This document shows positions 27,120 to 37,207 of a stretch of DNA of 64,000 bases, one piece after another; within the stretch, counting starts at the first letter, position 1, and each line of letters starts with the position of its first letter. The notes below the pieces were generated by a model. It was not told the origin of the DNA. It searched no databases and was given only the letters and a program-made list of their open reading frames with translations. This DNA is from Kalymmatonema hyalinum WJT4-NPBG1 (lineage in GTDB: Bacteria > Cyanobacteriota > Cyanobacteriia > Cyanobacteriales > Nostocaceae): assembly GCA_019359075.1 (NCBI GenBank), contig JAHHIB010000009.1, forward strand, positions 62,001 through 126,000, given 5' to 3'. The position numbers were made by a program, and so were the translations under genes.

Positions 27120-27580
27120 AGGCATGGGAGGAAACACAACTCGGCACAGTTGCGTGCCGTCACCATTACCGCCTTGGGGTTACTCAATACCGTGTAGTAT
27201 TGCAATCTACTTTCGTTCGGGCAGTTACGAACTGATATCTTTCACCCCAACGGGAGAGCCAGTTCCCGCTTGTTGGGAAACCCGCCTTCAGGACTGGACT
27301 CACCTGTACGCATAATGGTTTTGCTCGAATGAGCCTCCCTTGCGGGGTTAAGTTAGCTTCGACAATGTTATTGGTCGGCACTTCCAAAAGACACTGGCTT
27401 AACCCAATAAACCTGTTTAATCCTTCGGTTCTAGAGCTTGGAACTAGCTACGCATTCCAAGGTAGGAACTTGAACACTTACCAATAACGTAGTACCCGAA
27501 GGTACTGAGTCTGGTCAACTAATCCGCTTAGGTTTGAGGCGATGATCGCCCCCTCACCGTAGGGCAGGGGTGTTGACTCC
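27120..27580 (-). ncRNA. Large structured RNA, HEARO / IscB omega-RNA-like, without its ORF
   Basis: No protein is encoded, yet the 460 bases are full of consistent pairing. Local stems: GGCGA/TCGCC (27538-27550), AGTACC/GGTACT (27490-27505), CTTGGAA/TTCCAAG (27438-27461), CCCAAC..GTTGGG with inner GGGA/TCCC (27246-27277), GTTCG/CGAAC (27215-27232), AATAC/GTATT (27186-27201), CGGCAC/GTGCCG (27142-27159). Long-range stems: GTTATTGGT (~27368) with ACCAATAAC (~27480), and GGGTTAAG (~27345) with CTTAACCC (~27398). The 3' part on the minus strand (CGGTAATGGTGACGGCACG...) and its location directly before a start codon recall HEARO RNAs, the omega RNAs of IscB nucleases. Family assignment is from memory and needs a covariance search; the structure itself is seen. 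Confidence 0.6.
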
Positions 27581-27739
27581 AAAGACTATTCCCACAAAAA
27601 CAGAGCCATCTGGTTAATTATAGTTTTCTTAAGCAGAATTTGCCTATGCACGGACACGGTAGGGGCTAAGAATTCACGCCGCATTCAAAAAAACAATACC
27701 TACATAGTAACTTACTTATCACGATAGGGCTTTGCGCTC

Positions 27740-28411
27740 CTACACCTTTAAGGTAATAGCAGATGCTGCTAACCCTACAACTTTCATTCCAGCTTGATTG
27801 AGTGTTTGCATAGCAGACATAGCAGTTGCACCCGTTGTGTAAATGTCATCGACCAAAAGCACCGCAACTTCTGGACGGCGACGAAAATCTTTGCCTATTC
27901 CAAAAGCTTCAGTTAAATTTTTGGCTCGTTCTGAGGCTGATAAAGAATATTGCGCTTCAGTCGCTCGCACTCTTGTCAAACCATTTTGTTTCAATTTTAA
28001 TCCAGTTGTTTCGCAAAAACTTTGCGCTATCAATGCAGCTTGGTTATATCCCCGGTCTTTTTGCTTATTAGGGTGGAGTGGGATAGGAACAACCACAATC
28101 TTCTGCTCGTAAAGGGGCGCATGCAATAGCCATGCTTCTCCTAAGGATTGACCCAAAAAACGAGCAATTTGGGGTTGGTTTTCGTATTTCATTGCAGCGA
28201 TCGCCCGTTTGAGGATACCGCCATATCTCCCCCAAGCAAATACTGGTAGGGGGTCTTTCCACAGAGATCTTGGGTCTTTTAGGTAACATTTTTGCAACTG
28301 TCTGGCACAGTTTTGACATAAGTCCTGGGACGTCGGACGCTGGCAAAGGGGGCAGTTGGATTGTAGAAAAAGGTTGAGTAAACCTTTAAAATTTTGAGTC
28401 CACTTTTTCAT
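27740..28411 (-). CDS. comF: ComF family phosphoribosyltransferase-like protein
   Basis: 223 aa. An N-terminal zinc finger (CPLCQRPTSQDLCQNC) is followed by a type I phosphoribosyltransferase fold with VVPIPLHPNKQKDRGYNQAALIA and the PRPP-binding loop VLLVDDIYTTGATAMSA. ComF is needed for DNA uptake in naturally transformable bacteria, including cyanobacteria, although its exact reaction is unclear. The start at 28411 fits the family N-terminus. It is monocistronic. Confidence 0.93.
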   Translation of the reverse strand: MKKWTQNFKGLLNLFLQSNCPLCQRPTSQDLCQNCARQLQKCYLKDPRSLWKDPLPVFAWGRYGGILKRAIAAMKYENQPQIARFLGQSLGEAWLLHAPLYEQKIVVVPIPLHPNKQKDRGYNQAALIAQSFCETTGLKLKQNGLTRVRATEAQYSLSASERAKNLTEAFGIGKDFRRRPEVAVLLVDDIYTTGATAMSAMQTLNQAGMKVVGLAASAITLKV

Positions 28412-28777
28412 CTAAAATCACGAGATTCCGGCGAGCGAAAAACAGCACGAGCGTATTTACCACGCGTAAACAAGGGGGCTTGACGATCAACACCTCAGCT
28501 TTGCTGTTTTTCTCTTCGCAAGACGGCGTCAACAACTCCCTTCTACTGTAAGTGATACTTGAATCAAAATGTATAAGTGTAAACTTTTGTAAGAAGTAAT
28601 TTATACTTTGCGTAAATTTTCTACCTGAAACTGAAAAATTAGTAGAGCCATAGTTTGTTTCTTATGGCTTCGATTAGGTTCTAGAAACCCTGTTTAAAGC
28701 AGCACATAACTGTTGCAACAGAATCTAGCATAAAGTGACTCAAATTTTGGCAAAAAACCAGAAAAACAGAAAAACAA
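28412..28777. other. Gene-free region with a long inverted repeat
   Basis: 365 bases between divergent genes. GCGAGCGAAAAACAGCA (28431-28447) and TGCTGTTTTTCTCTTCGC (28502-28519) form an imperfect hairpin of about 15 bp just upstream of comF. The rest is AT-rich and probably holds the promoter of the dihaem peroxidase gene. No gene seen. Confidence 0.45.
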
Positions 28778-31087
28778 ATGAGCAATGCTAGAAAAAGTAG
28801 CCATAGCAGCTTGCCTGAGTTAGAGGAGTCGAAAGACACCCAAAAGGCAAGTAGGAGAAGGGATCGTCCTGCTTTCCCCTTGATCCATCTGCTATCAAGG
28901 CTTTTACAAAGAATACAAATTATTGCCATTTGGGCAGTGGGGATGCTAAGAGGACGCAATCACCTAGCATCCAAATTGCCTAAAAGCACACAAATCAAAA
29001 AGGGCACGGCAATTGCTGCACTAGTGATGGCTGCAATCTTAGCCGGACATAGTGTATCAGCGCAGGTTAATGGACCACGTCCGCTTTCGGAGATAGAGGT
29101 TCCAAAACCAAAGAATTTAGGAGATTTTGTAAAGGACGAAAAGGCTGCGATCGCCCTAGGAAAATCTCTTTTCTGGGATATGCAGCTTGGCAGCGATGGC
29201 ATCCAGTCCTGTGCCAGTTGTCACTTTCATGCCGGAGTTGACAACAGATCCAAGAACCAGATCAGCCCAGGTCTTTTGGAAACAACTTTCACTACGGGAG
29301 GCGGTCCAAACTACCAGCTAACGGCAGCAGATTACCCATTCCATAAGCTGGCAGATCCAAATAACATATCATCGACCGTTGTGTCCGACAGTAATGACGT
29401 CACCGGCTCTCAAGGGGTCTTTAGGTCAGAATTTGTTGACGTTGTTCCTGGCAGTGACAAGGACAAAGTGACGCCTTTGAAGGATGAAGTCTTCAATGTC
29501 AATGGCACAAACGTACGTCGCGTGACGCCCCGAAATTCCCCGTCGGTGATCAACGCGGTGTTCAACTTTCGTAACTTCTGGGACGGACTGGCTCAGAACA
29601 CCTTCAACGGGGTGAATCCCTTAGGGTTGAGAGACCCCAATGCTTTTGTTTTGAAAGCAACCAACCCGAGGCGGCTGGAAGATGTGCAAGTTAGTCTCAA
29701 TAATTCCTCTCTAGCTTCACAAGCGGTAGGACCGCCGCTTAATGCCTTCGAGACGGCATTTGAAAACACCACTATCATCTCACCGTTTCGGGTTGAGGAG
29801 TCCGAAGCAAACGATACGGTTAGCGTGACCAACGCCCAAGGTCAGACGGTTGAGAATAACCCTGATTCGCAGGCGTCCCAAAACAGTCAAACCACTACCG
29901 ACAGCACTGACTCCTCAAGCCAACAACCTTCGCCATCAAGTCCCACGCCTTTGAAAAGGTTTGGTAGAAAACTCGGTAAGAAGCTACTTGCCTTGCAGCC
30001 CCTTGCCAAGCAGATTGTGGCTTATGATGACAGCGTTTTAGGTCCTTTAAGCAGATCGTCGCGTAATTCGCCCAGACAAGGTCTGAAAAAGTCCTACGAG
30101 GCGTTGATCCAAGACGCCTTCCAACCGGAGTGGTGGCGATCAAATGTGGTCATCCGAGTTGATCCAAAAACCGGCGAGCGAACCTTCTTGCGTAAGCCGA
30201 AGCGCCGTTTGAGCACTATTGAATACACCCAGATGGAGTACAACTTCTCGTTGTTCTTTGGGTTGGCAGTTCAGGCGTACGAGTCAACTTTGGTGTCTGA
30301 TGATACACAGTTCGACAAGTTTTTAGGCGGAACCACTAGCGCCCTGACAGCACAGCAACAGAAGGGATGGGACATTTTCCAGAACCGGGGTCAGTGCATT
30401 ACCTGCCACGGTGGATCGGAATTGACTACCGCGTCAGTGAGCAGCGTCACTACAAATGGACGAATCAGACGTTTACCTTTTGGCGTCCTAGACAATGGCT
30501 TCTTCAACATCGGTGTTAGACCGTCCAGCGAAGACCCCGGTTTGGGTGGTAATGACGGTTTGAATGGAAATGGTCAAGGCAATGCGCTCTCCGAGGTAAG
30601 GCTGGCGCAGCAGGGGAAATTTCAGCCGCTCCTCGGCGCAGACCCCCCCATACCCGTTAGTGATAATGATACTGTGATTGCAGACGGAGCGTTCAAGACA
30701 CCCGGACTCCGCAACATAGAACTTACTGCCCCCTACTTCCATAACGGTGGTCAGGCGACGCTGGAGCAAGTGGTTGATTTTTACAATCGGGGCGGCGACT
30801 TTGCTGGCGGTCTCAGGTCGCTGAACCTGTCACCACAGGATAAACAGGATCTGGTTGCCTTTTTGAAAGCGCTGACTGATGAACGAGTCCGCAATCAAAA
30901 AGCGCCCTTCGACCACCCGGAACTGTTCGTTCCTAACGGACATCCAGGAGACCAAAACTCCGTGAGGAACGACCCTAACGTCCAAACACAGGACGGCACC
31001 ACGCAAGCGACGGATGCTCTGTTGGAAATTCCCGCTGTTGGTCGTAACGGTGGCAATCCTTTGCCGAACTTTCTCCCAACCTCTTAA
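28778..31087 (+). CDS. Dihaem cytochrome c peroxidase / MauG family protein
   Basis: 769 aa. After a charged N-terminal stretch a hydrophobic segment (IAALVMAAILAGHSVSAQ, ~90) probably anchors or exports the protein to the periplasm. Two CXXCH haem sites are seen: SCASCH (~148) and QCITCH (~540), in the order of the CCP/MauG family. A TFHNGG-like PYFHNGGQATLEQVVDFYNRGG motif follows near the C-terminus. The two haem domains are separated by a long insertion containing a Ser/Thr/Gln-rich segment (~350-390) and a basic stretch, making the protein almost twice the usual ~330 aa. It is larger than a classical peroxidase, so it may be an oxidase acting on another protein or on a polymer. A terminator follows. 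Confidence 0.88.
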   Translation: MSNARKSSHSSLPELEESKDTQKASRRRDRPAFPLIHLLSRLLQRIQIIAIWAVGMLRGRNHLASKLPKSTQIKKGTAIAALVMAAILAGHSVSAQVNGPRPLSEIEVPKPKNLGDFVKDEKAAIALGKSLFWDMQLGSDGIQSCASCHFHAGVDNRSKNQISPGLLETTFTTGGGPNYQLTAADYPFHKLADPNNISSTVVSDSNDVTGSQGVFRSEFVDVVPGSDKDKVTPLKDEVFNVNGTNVRRVTPRNSPSVINAVFNFRNFWDGLAQNTFNGVNPLGLRDPNAFVLKATNPRRLEDVQVSLNNSSLASQAVGPPLNAFETAFENTTIISPFRVEESEANDTVSVTNAQGQTVENNPDSQASQNSQTTTDSTDSSSQQPSPSSPTPLKRFGRKLGKKLLALQPLAKQIVAYDDSVLGPLSRSSRNSPRQGLKKSYEALIQDAFQPEWWRSNVVIRVDPKTGERTFLRKPKRRLSTIEYTQMEYNFSLFFGLAVQAYESTLVSDDTQFDKFLGGTTSALTAQQQKGWDIFQNRGQCITCHGGSELTTASVSSVTTNGRIRRLPFGVLDNGFFNIGVRPSSEDPGLGGNDGLNGNGQGNALSEVRLAQQGKFQPLLGADPPIPVSDNDTVIADGAFKTPGLRNIELTAPYFHNGGQATLEQVVDFYNRGGDFAGGLRSLNLSPQDKQDLVAFLKALTDERVRNQKAPFDHPELFVPNGHPGDQNSVRNDPNVQTQDGTTQATDALLEIPAVGRNGGNPLPNFLPTS

Positions 31088-31141
31088 ATAACAGGGATCA
31101 ATCCCACCTCTGAGATTGATCTTGTATTGTGCTAACTGATG

Positions 31142-31167
31142 AAAAGCCTGGGAAACCAGGCTTTTTT
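31142..31167 (+). terminator. Intrinsic terminator
   Basis: AAAAGCCTGG, short loop, then CCAGGCTTTTTT, after the dihaem peroxidase stop. Confidence 0.88.
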
Positions 31168-31217
31168 AATAGATTTCTTGCAAAAGCTTGCAAAAGTTAT
31201 GATTAATCGATATTTAG

Positions 31218-31282
31218 AACCACAGATGGACACAGATAAACACTAGTTAATTATCTGTGTCCATCTGTGTTAATCTGTGGTT
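31218..31282. repeat. Palindromic dispersed repeat
   Basis: ACCACAGATGGACACAGATAA (31219-31239) faces TTATCTGTGTCCATCTGTG (31251-31269) and a further TTAATCTGTGGTT, a near-perfect inverted repeat. Half of it also occurs at 6350-6371. Confidence 0.7.
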
Positions 31283-31316
31283 TCATTTTCTCCTTTCTTT
31301 GACTAGTGCAAGAAGT

Positions 31317-31826
31317 CTAATGCAGAACTTTGACATACACTCTATCGCAACGAGCGGTTTCTACACCTGTTGCCCTTTGATACCCGTTGCTTTCATACAG
31401 CTTGACTGCTTCGGTCAAAATACTGGCGGTTTCAATCCAAATTTGCTGAAAACCACGGGATGCGATCGCCTTCGGCAGTGCGCTCCGCGCAATCGCCGCT
31501 TCTAACTCTTGTAGCAAATATTTCCCCAAACCTAAACCCCTCACGCTGGGCAAAAGATACATTTTGCGTATTTCTACTGCTTTTTCCCCTCGTGTGATAG
31601 GGTAATATGCCCCAGTACCCACAAGTTGGTTTTGGTATTCAATCACCCAAAACTCTCCCCCAGTTGCTAAGTAGTATTCTTCCACTTGCAGCACATCTCG
31701 GTCTGCACCTTCTGGTTCCCAACCCAGATCGTATTCTGATAGTACAGACCGGATAATTTCAGCTGCTGGAGTGCGATCGCGCTCTTCCCAGTTACGAATC
31801 AAAAAATCTCGATAATAATTTTTCAT
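31317..31826 (-). CDS. GNAT family N-acetyltransferase
   Basis: 169 aa from the ATG at 31826. The GNAT fold is seen as FLIRNWEERDRTPAAEIIRSVLSEY, the strand pair FWVIEYQNQLVGTGAYYPI, and the acetyl-CoA-binding KMYLLPSVRGLGLGKYLLQELEA (R/Q-x-x-G-x-G/A as RGLGLG), then IETASILTEAVKLYESNGYQR. The substrate is unknown. Inside the fold, between LLQELEA and QQIWIETA, lies AIARSALPKAIASRGF, encoded by an inserted palindromic HIP1-type repeat (31461-31496); the same peptide begins in the DUF928 protein. Activity may be retained since the insertion replaces a surface helix-loop. Downstream of the FosA-like gene on the same strand. Confidence 0.88.
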   Translation of the reverse strand: MKNYYRDFLIRNWEERDRTPAAEIIRSVLSEYDLGWEPEGADRDVLQVEEYYLATGGEFWVIEYQNQLVGTGAYYPITRGEKAVEIRKMYLLPSVRGLGLGKYLLQELEAAIARSALPKAIASRGFQQIWIETASILTEAVKLYESNGYQRATGVETARCDRVYVKVLH

Positions 31827-31849
31827 TCCCAATAACAGTATCGGAACCT

Positions 31850-32260
31850 CTAGACAAAGAACTTCATCCCTTCATAAGGATTTTCCTTTGCTGTCTTAAT
31901 TCGTGTTGCCAAATCTGAAGCGTGAATTTCTAGCTTATGATGGTTAGGGTCGGTAAAGTAGACAAATGCTCCTTGACTGGTATTTTCCTGCCAAATTTTG
32001 GCTTGTGAGTTTTTCATCCGGTCACTGATTTTTTCAAAATCTTGTTCACAAACTGTGAAGGCAATATGGGTATACTCCTTGAGGGGAGAATGTCTGGTGT
32101 TTTCATCCTCAAAGATGCAAAACCACAAATCCCCCGCAAGAAAGTAAGCTCCTTTTTTCCATTTTGCTATCGGTTTAAAGCCTAAAACTTCTTGGTAAAA
32201 CTTGAAAGATTCTTCCAAGTCTTTGACAGATATATTGATATGATTGATGCCAGTAATCAT
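31850..32260 (-). CDS. FosA-like VOC metalloenzyme
   Basis: 136 aa from the ATG at 32260, with GGGGAG six bases upstream. It is a vicinal-oxygen-chelate protein closest in pattern to fosfomycin thiol transferases: the metal ligands H7 (GINHINIS), the His in YTHIAF and the Glu in HKLEIHASDL match FosA, as do the length, the GAYFLAGDLWFCIF segment and the closing PYEGMKFF. The K+-loop of FosA (KQNRSEGDS type) is changed to QENTSQGAF, so potassium activation and fosfomycin resistance are doubtful. It is 20 bases from miaE and 23 bases from the acetyltransferase, probably one transcript. Confidence 0.85.
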   Translation of the reverse strand: MITGINHINISVKDLEESFKFYQEVLGFKPIAKWKKGAYFLAGDLWFCIFEDENTRHSPLKEYTHIAFTVCEQDFEKISDRMKNSQAKIWQENTSQGAFVYFTDPNHHKLEIHASDLATRIKTAKENPYEGMKFFV

Positions 32261-32280
32261 CAAGGTCTCCCCTTATACTT

Positions 32281-32880
32281 TTAGCTGTGGATACGGGGTT
32301 GTGGGTGCAAATTTGCCAGCAATTCACTTTCGACTACCGCCAACTCATCCAGCCGTTGCCTGACAATTTCACGGTCAAAGTACGTATCAGCAAGAACCCA
32401 ATATGTACCATAGTGCCGCGCCTCAGATGCCATCAAGCTGTGATAAAATTTCGCTAATTCTGGCTCAGGGCAGTGAGTTGCTAACAATCCCAAGCGTTCG
32501 TGGCTACGAGCTTCAATTAAACCCGTGACGAGCAAAGAATCTAAAAACCGCTCTGGTTCTTTGGGGCGAACTTGTGCTTTCAAACCAGCACCGTAAGGAG
32601 GCGGCTGTAGGTTAGCAAGGGGGATATTCCGGCGTTCCAGCCATTGATTGACGAGTTCAAAGTGTTCTAGTTCTTCGCGGGCGATTTTGGTGAGTTCCCG
32701 TACCATTTTGGTATTAGAAGGGTAGCGAAACATAAAGTTTAACGCCGCACTAGCTGCTTTGCGTTCGCAGTGGGAGTGGTCGAGCAGAATAATATCTAAG
32801 TTAGATATTGCTTGTTCCACCCAAGCGGAACTCGTGGGTTGTTTTAGGGCGTTAATCGTCGGTAACTGAGATGAAAGCAC
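32281..32880 (-). CDS. miaE: tRNA 2-methylthio-N6-isopentenyladenosine-37 hydroxylase
   Basis: 199-aa non-haem diiron oxygenase that hydroxylates the isopentenyl side chain of ms2i6A37 to ms2io6A in tRNAs reading UNN codons. The carboxylate-bridged diiron ligands are seen in ERKAASAALNFMFRYP (first E), REELEHFELV (ExxH), EARSHERLG (E..H) and SEARHYGTYW (ExxH). The length matches the family. The start is GTG at 32880 with no ATG alternative and no clear ribosome site. First gene of a three-gene minus-strand run with the FosA-like and GNAT genes. Confidence 0.95.
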   Translation of the reverse strand: MLSSQLPTINALKQPTSSAWVEQAISNLDIILLDHSHCERKAASAALNFMFRYPSNTKMVRELTKIAREELEHFELVNQWLERRNIPLANLQPPPYGAGLKAQVRPKEPERFLDSLLVTGLIEARSHERLGLLATHCPEPELAKFYHSLMASEARHYGTYWVLADTYFDREIVRQRLDELAVVESELLANLHPQPRIHS

Positions 32881-33133
32881 GGGTTTTGGGTTATAAAACT
32901 CTACATTTTAAATGTAATCTGGAAATGTCTGATTGAAGTTGTATCTAAAACGTAGACGCCCAGCAGCAGCGCTTTTGGTAGGGTTTTCCCACCCAGGCGG
33001 CTGCGATCTTTGAATTTTTCATGCAAGCACTGCTTAATCCTCCAGAACCAGGCGATAAACAGTGGACTGCTGCTCAACGTTATAAGCAAAATAGACAGTT
33101 AGGTGTTGCCACGCTCTCATTGACAAACTCAAT

Positions 33134-33823
33134 ATGTTGCAATATTTCAAAGCCGCAATTTTTGACATGGATGGTCTGCTTTTTGACACAGAAAGGATTG
33201 CTCGCTGGGCTTGGAAGAAAGCTCTAGAAAATCATGGCTATGAGATGAGCGACGATTTATTCAACGACTTATACAAAGAGTTTGTTGGTCGGGACTTGTC
33301 ATGGCGGGAAAAAGTTTTAAAAAGAAGATATGGCGAAAGCTTTCCTTTTGAGTCCATTACAGCCCAACGCATTGAACTGGGTGATTCTCGAGAAATGCAA
33401 CAAGGTCTTCCTGTAAAACCAGGTGCATTAGAATTGTTAAATCAGTTAAGTACGCTTGGAGTCATTCTTGGATTGGCAACTGGGACATCTTTAGTCAGAA
33501 CAATCCGACGTTTGACCAGCGCTGGCATTTATCAATACTTTGCAACAATTGTCACAAGCGAAGATGTCGCCCAAGGCAAACCTGCTCCTGATATTTTTCT
33601 AGAAGTCAGCCGCAGAATTCATGTTGCTCCTCAAGAATGTGTGGTTTTTGAGGACTCATATGTCGGCGTCCAAGGAGCCTCATCGGCTGGAATGTGTACT
33701 ATTATGGTTCCTGATCTAGAACAGCCATCTGCTCAAATAAAAAGTTTGACTTACAGAGTATTGAACTCTCTAGAACAAGCAAGTGAGTTATTGGAAGAGC
33801 TATTTGGGATTGGAAGCAGTTAA
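33134..33823 (+). CDS. HAD-superfamily hydrolase, beta-phosphoglucomutase-like
   Basis: 229 aa. HAD motif I is AIFDMDGLLFDTE (D11 nucleophile, D13), motif II ATGTS (LGLATGTSLV), motif III the lysine in VAQGKPAPDIF, motif IV ECVVFEDSYVGVQGA. The alpha-helical cap between motifs I and II places it in subfamily IA (PGMB/GPH-type). It is a cytosolic phosphatase or phosphomutase for a small sugar or glycolate phosphate. No ribosome site stands out. It converges on the remnant of a FAD monooxygenase 9 bases downstream. Confidence 0.92.
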   Translation: MLQYFKAAIFDMDGLLFDTERIARWAWKKALENHGYEMSDDLFNDLYKEFVGRDLSWREKVLKRRYGESFPFESITAQRIELGDSREMQQGLPVKPGALELLNQLSTLGVILGLATGTSLVRTIRRLTSAGIYQYFATIVTSEDVAQGKPAPDIFLEVSRRIHVAPQECVVFEDSYVGVQGASSAGMCTIMVPDLEQPSAQIKSLTYRVLNSLEQASELLEELFGIGSS

Positions 33824-33832
33824 CTCACTAGT

Positions 33833-35565
<1,733 letters not shown>

Positions 35566-35580
<15 letters not shown>

Positions 35581-35650
35581 TATTGAATTGTGAGTGAAAA
35601 ATACCTGTGTATTCATGCGATCGCCCACAAGAATAACTAGCAACTTGGGT
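35566..35650. mobile_element. MITE, 85 bp, TA target duplication
   Basis: Perfect 19-bp inverted ends (ACCCAAGTTGCTAGTTATT, 35566-35584, and complement at 35632-35650) flanked by TA on each side. TA duplication is typical of IS630/Tc1-type elements. The 47-base interior contains one GCGATCGC. It lies at the broken end of the IS630 transposase. Confidence 0.8.
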
Positions 35651-35681
35651 TAATAGTAATATGAAAACGATGGGGGACAAT

Positions 35682-35837
35682 ATGAAAGTTAAAAGATTAA
35701 ATTGCAGAATAACTGACCGCAGATATTATAAGTTAGTCTTATTATCTGCCCAACTAGACCGGACTATTAGCAGTCTTGTTGATGAATGGATAGATTCTTT
35801 ACCAGAACCACAAAAAGAAAACACCACGGTAGGCTAA
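35682..35837 (+). CDS. RHH-like small protein of the second TnpB element
   Basis: 51 aa from the ATG at 35682, which has GGGGGA five bases upstream (an ATG at 35661 is also in frame). The pattern is strand (KRLNCRITD), helix (RRYYKLVLLSAQLD), turn (RTIS) and helix (SLVDEWIDSLP), compatible with a ribbon-helix-helix. It occupies the same place as the RHH gene of the first element, next to a left-end hairpin that overlaps its stop. Sequence similarity to that protein is low. Its native upstream region was replaced by IS630/MITE DNA, so expression is uncertain. Confidence 0.5.
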   Translation: MKVKRLNCRITDRRYYKLVLLSAQLDRTISSLVDEWIDSLPEPQKENTTVG

Positions 35838-35919
35838 AGCCTACGTCGTGGCTTTCATCCCTGGGCTGTTCGCGTAGCGTGTCCGAAGGACTTAGCCGCA
35901 GGGTTTTCAGCCTACCTTT

Positions 35920-36966
35920 TTATAAAATCAGATTCAAATCTCCAAATTCGTGCCACAAGTAACCTCGCTGCACAGCATCCTCGTAAGCTTGCTTAATTTT
36001 CTGTGCTGGAAGAAACGCAGTCAGCAAGTCGAGGTGGCTGGCTTCTGGTTCGTGCAAGCCAGTTAGCAAACCATCTACTGTTTTAAGTTTATGCTCAGCA
36101 GTAATACGCAATCGCGTGTAGCCATGTTGGAGTTGTACTTTCCCATTCGTATCTGCAACAGATTCCAAAGCGCGAACTACGGTAGTTCCAACGGCAATGA
36201 CTCGTCCTCCTTTTTCATGGGTACGGTTAATCTTTTGAGCAGCAGCTTCACTAATGAAGTATTCTTCTTCTGAAGCGAGATGCTGTGCGTCGAGTTCATC
36301 ATCCATATAAGAAGATAAACCCGTATGTAGTACAATGTGTGCGGTTTCCACCCCACGGCGCTTTAAATCAAAAAGTAGCTTCCACGTAAAAGCTCGTCCT
36401 GCTGATGGCATCTCTGCGGAACCCGGTTCTTTGGCGTAGACAGTTTGATAGTAGTCTAAATCCCAAGGTTCTGAAACATATTCATAACGAATCGGACGCC
36501 CTAAACGATAGAGTGTGTCCATCAACTCAGTTCCTGATTTTGAGAAGCGTATTTTCCACAGTTGCGGAATATGGGTGTCGCGATTCTCTATATTGGCAGT
36601 TAACCCTTGACCAAAGTGAATCTGCGTCCCTGTTTGCAAGCTACAGGTGGGTTGTTGCTGGCACAAAGGTAAAGCAAGCCAAGAATCATCTGGAAGATGC
36701 TGCGCTAAGCGGATTTCCATACATTGTCCTTTCGGTCTCTCACAGCCATCAAGAGAAGCCGGAAGGGTACGACTGGTATTAAAGACTAATAAATCACCAG
36801 GGCGCAGGAACTCACCAATGCTATTGAAATAGGTATGTTCGACTTGATAGTTATTGTGGTTAATAACCATCAATCGCACTTGGTCACGGGCAATTCCCCT
36901 GCGCTCTGGTGGTTCTTTTGCGGAAAGCTCCGCCGGAAGTGTAAAAGTAAAGGGTTTTGTTACCAT
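35920..36966 (-). CDS. QueA-like S-adenosylmethionine:tRNA ribosyltransferase-isomerase family protein
   Basis: 348 aa of the QueA family (PF02547). Recognisable: FTLPAELSAKEPPERRG, GDLLVFNTSRTLPASL, the PGSAEMPSAGRAFTWKLL region, AVGTTVVRALES and TVDGLLTGLHEPEASHLDLL. In standard QueA, which transfers and rearranges the ribosyl of SAM onto preQ1-tRNA, these read PTAGLHF(T) and HVGxGTF; here they are PSAGRAFT and HTGLSSYMDDE, so the substrate site has diverged. It may be a paralogue with another role, or a lineage-specific QueA. tgt lies 12 kb away. It ends at the edge of the second TnpB element. Confidence 0.8.
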   Translation of the reverse strand: MVTKPFTFTLPAELSAKEPPERRGIARDQVRLMVINHNNYQVEHTYFNSIGEFLRPGDLLVFNTSRTLPASLDGCERPKGQCMEIRLAQHLPDDSWLALPLCQQQPTCSLQTGTQIHFGQGLTANIENRDTHIPQLWKIRFSKSGTELMDTLYRLGRPIRYEYVSEPWDLDYYQTVYAKEPGSAEMPSAGRAFTWKLLFDLKRRGVETAHIVLHTGLSSYMDDELDAQHLASEEEYFISEAAAQKINRTHEKGGRVIAVGTTVVRALESVADTNGKVQLQHGYTRLRITAEHKLKTVDGLLTGLHEPEASHLDLLTAFLPAQKIKQAYEDAVQRGYLWHEFGDLNLIL

Positions 36967-37207
36967 ATAACATTCACCAAAAGTTTCATTGTATAAACAA
37001 ATACATTTTTACAAATGTGCTTTTTGTCGGAGTTAGGCACTGTACAAATTGACCATAATGTGAGTTATGAAATTTGGTCGTTTCAGGCGCTTTTGTACAA
37101 CCTTGATTTGCTTGCATATTTGCCTTATTGGGTGCTAGACAAGTGCAAACAATGTCTGAAATACCCAAGTTCTATGTAGTACATATGTAAAATGCGTAAG
37201 TCCTACT

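Noticed and set aside
33021-33227. 68-codon ORF (+) overlapping the HAD gene start
   Set aside because: It overlaps the HAD gene in another frame; only the first ~40 residues look protein-like, so it may be a relic at most.
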